Positions 15,512 through 17,442 of a DNA stretch of 17,442 nt are shown in pieces. Below the pieces are notes generated by a model. The model was not told where the DNA came from. It saw only the letters and a list, made by a program, of their open reading frames with translations, and did no database searches. This stretch comes from Microcystis aeruginosa W13-11 (GTDB lineage: Bacteria > Cyanobacteriota > Cyanobacteriia > Cyanobacteriales > Microcystaceae), in NCBI GenBank assembly GCA_009995705.1, contig JAADBR010000096.1, positions 1-17,442 of the forward strand, written 5' to 3'. Each line of letters starts with the position of its first letter. Position 1 is the stretch's first letter. A program made the position numbers and the translations under genes.

Positions 15512-15796
15512 TCAAGGTACTCTGATCGGCTTTCGGTAGGAATCAGTCGGCAAAAAGAGGGGTTCTGACGGCTCGATCGACCCTTCTCGTTCATTTTCTT
15601 CAGTGCTACCGAATAGAGGTTTATCGGAACCTCTATTCGGTAGCACATCCCGACAAATTTCTAGGTGGCGATGAGATTGACAATTCATCACTAGATTTTT
15701 CCAAGCAAAGTGCAGATTGTATTGGGCGGTATAGAGACTTAACAAGCTAATCAATAATCCTAACAGTGGCATAATCTGATGAAATTGACGTGTCAT
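15512..15796 (-). CDS. Small single-pass membrane protein, unrecognised
   Basis: 94 residues from the ATG at 15796, with GAGAAG about four bases upstream. Short N-terminus (MTRQFHQ), one hydrophobic helix at ~9-24 (MPLLGLLISLLSLYTAQY), then a polar region with two cysteines (NCQSHRHLEIC) and an acidic, Pro-rich tail (STEENEREGSIEPSEPLFLPTD). I do not recognise a family. The same strand and location, between the kinase and COP23 genes, suggest it belongs to the set. A 44-bp perfect palindrome (15603-15646) lies inside the coding frame and supplies about 14 residues (VLPNRGSDKPLFGS), so the C-terminal half may be partly derived from an inserted repeat. Coding status is likely but unproven. Confidence 0.5.
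   Translation of the reverse strand: MTRQFHQIMPLLGLLISLLSLYTAQYNLHFAWKNLVMNCQSHRHLEICRDVLPNRGSDKPLFGSTEENEREGSIEPSEPLFLPTDSYRKPIRVP
15603..15646. repeat. Perfect 19-bp-arm palindrome inside a small ORF
   Basis: GTGCTACCGAATAGAGGTT, a six-base centre (TATCGG), and the exact reverse complement. No mismatches over 38 paired bases. There is no U-run after it on either strand, so it is not a standard terminator. The reading frame of the small membrane protein passes through it without a stop. Confidence 0.9.
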
Positions 15797-15895
15797 GGCT
15801 CTTCTCGACTTTGTGTGATAATTTTTGTTTATGTAAGGTGAAATGGTTACTGAATAATACTTTTAGGACTATTTTGAAAGAAGAAAATATCAGTA

Positions 15896-15992
15896 TATAG
15901 CGGTGTGCAGTCGTATGAGGTACAGTGTCACGAGCTATGAACCATGCTAGGCAAAGCTTGGTTTGTATCTCACTCAAGCGCTTACCGCTATA
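15896..15992. mobile_element. Possible MITE-like element, about 97 bp
   Basis: The ends TATAGCGGT and ACCGCTATA are perfect 9-bp inverted repeats, and the inverted similarity continues imperfectly for about 28 bp from each end (about 20 of 28 positions match by eye). No coding capacity. It sits in the 283-bp gap between the kinase and the small membrane protein. I see no clear target-site duplication. Confidence 0.4.
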
Positions 15993-16079
15993 GACCCCCG
16001 TTTCCACACAGAAACCAAAAGAATCGTTTTATTTCTTTCCCTTATCAAGCCAGACGATTAGATGTGCTTTGACTCTAGC

Positions 16080-17186
16080 CTAGTTCTTCTTTAGATTATC
16101 GGGACGAAGAAAAATCCCTCCCTCGTTTTCGGGTGGCGAAGAAGGACTAGGAGATGGGTTTGGAATTGGGGACTCGCTCGGCTTCTGATGAGGAGGCGAA
16201 TCGAAGACTATTGCTCGAAGTAGATTAAAACCCCAGATAAATCCTGTGATCATGACTAATATCATCAAAAACTTGCCCAGAGGTATATTGACCATAGGAA
16301 TCTGGGTGTTGATCGCCGAACGAAGAACACTGACTCGACTATTATTGATAACTACTGTTTTTCCTAAATGATGCAAGTCTTCAAGAATTTCCTCTACATT
16401 TTTATAGCGATCTATGTGGTTTTCTTGAATCATTCGATCGATAATAGCCGCTAGTTGATCCCCCACGTTATTAGCCCTTGTTCTCCATGCGAGCATTTTG
16501 GTACTCGAATTACGAGATATATCTTTTGGTTCAATACCAGTTAAAGCATTAATAACAGTCATTCCCAAAGCATAAATATCACTATTGAATTCTGGATAGC
16601 CGTCCATTTGTTCTTTTGGCGTATAACCACTGGTAAAAATTTTAGTTAGATTTCCTCCCGATAAATTCGGTAATTGTGAATTGGATAAAAGAGGTGCTTT
16701 AACTCCTCCAAAATCAATCAAAATAATTTTTTTATCTCGATCCCGACGCAAGATATTCGATGGCTTGATGTCTCGATGAATTACTTGTTTTTTATGAATG
16801 TATTCTAAAACGGGGAGAATCCCTAGCAAAAATTCAATGACTTCCTGTTCCTCAAATTTTCCCCGATTGCGAATTTCTTCTTCCAGCGAATTGCCCTCTA
16901 TATATTCTTGAACTAAATAAAATTCTTGATTGTCTAAAAAGTAGGCAAGTAAATAAGGAATTTGATCGTGTTTGCCTAAATTCACTAGCGTTTGAGCTTC
17001 TCGATTAAATAACTCCTGCGCTTTTTTAAGTTCCTCTTGGTTATTGCTTTTAAAGATAAGCTTCTTAATAACACATTGACTTCCTAAACGTAATAAATCT
17101 TCGGCTATATAGGTTTCTCCAAATCCACCCATGCCCAATTTTTTTACAATTTTATAATACTGGCCAATAATCATTGAGGGTTTCAT
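16080..17186 (-). CDS. Membrane-anchored Hanks-type Ser/Thr protein kinase
   Basis: 368 residues from the ATG at 17186; a TTG five codons upstream (17201) and an ATG four codons downstream (17174) are alternatives, and none has a clear ribosome site. Kinase domain ~7-275 with complete catalytic parts: glycine loop LGMGGFGETY, lysine in CVIKKL (about K41), HRDIKPSN (137-144), DFG (158-160, followed by GVK), the TSGYTPKEQ activation segment typical of cyanobacterial kinases, and SDIYALGMTVINALTG. One membrane helix at ~303-325 (FLMILVMITGFIWGFNLL), then a Pro/Ser-rich tail (SESPIPNPSPSPSSPP) of about 40 residues on the far side. The kinase domain faces the cytoplasm and the tail the periplasm. 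Head of the co-directional COP23/protease set and downstream of psbA; an extended -10-like TGCTAGAAT lies about 37 bp upstream of the start. Confidence 0.9.
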   Translation of the reverse strand: MKPSMIIGQYYKIVKKLGMGGFGETYIAEDLLRLGSQCVIKKLIFKSNNQEELKKAQELFNREAQTLVNLGKHDQIPYLLAYFLDNQEFYLVQEYIEGNSLEEEIRNRGKFEEQEVIEFLLGILPVLEYIHKKQVIHRDIKPSNILRRDRDKKIILIDFGGVKAPLLSNSQLPNLSGGNLTKIFTSGYTPKEQMDGYPEFNSDIYALGMTVINALTGIEPKDISRNSSTKMLAWRTRANNVGDQLAAIIDRMIQENHIDRYKNVEEILEDLHHLGKTVVINNSRVSVLRSAINTQIPMVNIPLGKFLMILVMITGFIWGFNLLRAIVFDSPPHQKPSESPIPNPSPSPSSPPENEGGIFLRPDNLKKN

Positions 17187-17242
17187 GGTCTTGGTTGGCA
17201 ATCTTGACGGAAGATGGTTTATATTCTAGCAACCATGCCCAC

Positions 17243-17274
17243 AAAAAAGCACCCCCTCGCGGGAGTGCCTTTTT
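17243..17274 (-). terminator. psbA: psbA rho-independent terminator
   Basis: On the minus strand, AAAAAGGCACTCCC-GCGA-GGGGGTGCTTTTTT: a GC-rich stem about 15-45 bases after the psbA stop, followed by a run of six U. It separates psbA from the kinase gene on the same strand. Confidence 0.8.
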
Positions 17275-17288
17275 ATTCAGACTAGGAA

Positions 17289-17442
17289 TTAACCATTGAT
17301 AGCAGGAGCAGTCAGAGCCAGAGGAGCTTGTTCGCCACTAGCCAAGTCTAAGGGGAAGTTGTGTGCATTACGTTCGTGCATTACTTCCATGCCGATACCA
17401 GCGCGGTTTAACACATCGGCCCAAGTACCGATGACACGACCT
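17289..17442 (-). CDS. psbA: Photosystem II D1 protein, C-terminal 50 residues (5' part outside window)
   Basis: The visible residues begin [29 protein letters not shown] and end with [10 protein letters not shown]. They are textbook D1. They include the carboxyl-side manganese-cluster ligands (the E and H of [14 protein letters not shown] and the alanine of LDLA, which becomes the new C-terminus after CtpA cleavage) and the processed tail [17 protein letters not shown]1 binds the oxygen-evolving cluster and is constantly replaced in light. The remainder of the gene lies beyond the right edge. Cyanobacteria usually carry several psbA copies; which one this is cannot be told here. Confidence 0.97.
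   Translation of the reverse strand, partial: GRVIGTWADVLNRAGIGMEVMHERNAHNFPLDLASGEQAPLALTAPAING

Noticed and set aside
15747..16007. 86-codon minus-strand ORF between kinase and small membrane protein
   Set aside because: It overlaps the small membrane ORF in another frame and runs through the MITE-like element; no protein character.
1..17442. CRISPR array
   Set aside because: No series of regularly spaced direct repeats with unique spacers; the only periodic repeats are the 12-bp coding units and the two-copy leader at 4312/4390.

Overview
The window looks like a chromosome segment from a unicellular, Microcystis-like cyanobacterium (genus is an inference). Evidence: the 3' end of psbA (photosystem II D1), a COP23-type secreted protein, a cyanobacterial DUF4079 membrane protein, a der-cbiQ pair, HIP1 palindromes (GCGATCGC) in alaS and cbiQ, and many broken defence genes, short palindromes and transposon scraps.

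Layout. 1-1233: tandem copies of a cyanobacterial DNase/transposase-like (Rpn-like) ORF with a GLEQ/GLER repeat; the second copy has a 76-bp internal deletion that splits it into two ORFs joined by ATGA. 1305-3929: alaS. 3961-4440: a start-less gene remnant and two tandem units of a shared 16-nt leader plus a perfect but unrelated hairpin. 4570-6807 (minus): der then cbiQ. 6960-8786: a decaying type II restriction-modification locus: XRE controller, candidate nuclease, and a convergent cytosine-C5 methyltransferase with a frameshift and no C-terminal motif X. 9050-9520: DUF4079 protein. 9559-10071 (minus): a broken MntA/HepT toxin-antitoxin module. 10140-10213: tRNA-Pro(CGG). 10315-11190: lipA, overlapped tail to tail by rdgB. 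11747-12438: no intact gene, a transposase N-terminal scrap.

12439-17186 (minus) is the most interesting region: a co-directional set of a membrane-anchored Ser/Thr kinase, a small membrane protein, a secreted COP23-family protein, a membrane-anchored trypsin-like protease with an extra C-terminal domain, and a trypsin-like lipoprotein. All the products are placed in, or facing across, the cytoplasmic membrane, and the last three genes are packed end to end. I infer a cell-envelope signalling/proteolysis module. 17289-17442 is the psbA 3' end, upstream of the kinase and separated from it by a terminator.

The housekeeping genes look intact. The accessory genes are mostly in decay, except the kinase-COP23-protease set, which has complete active sites throughout.
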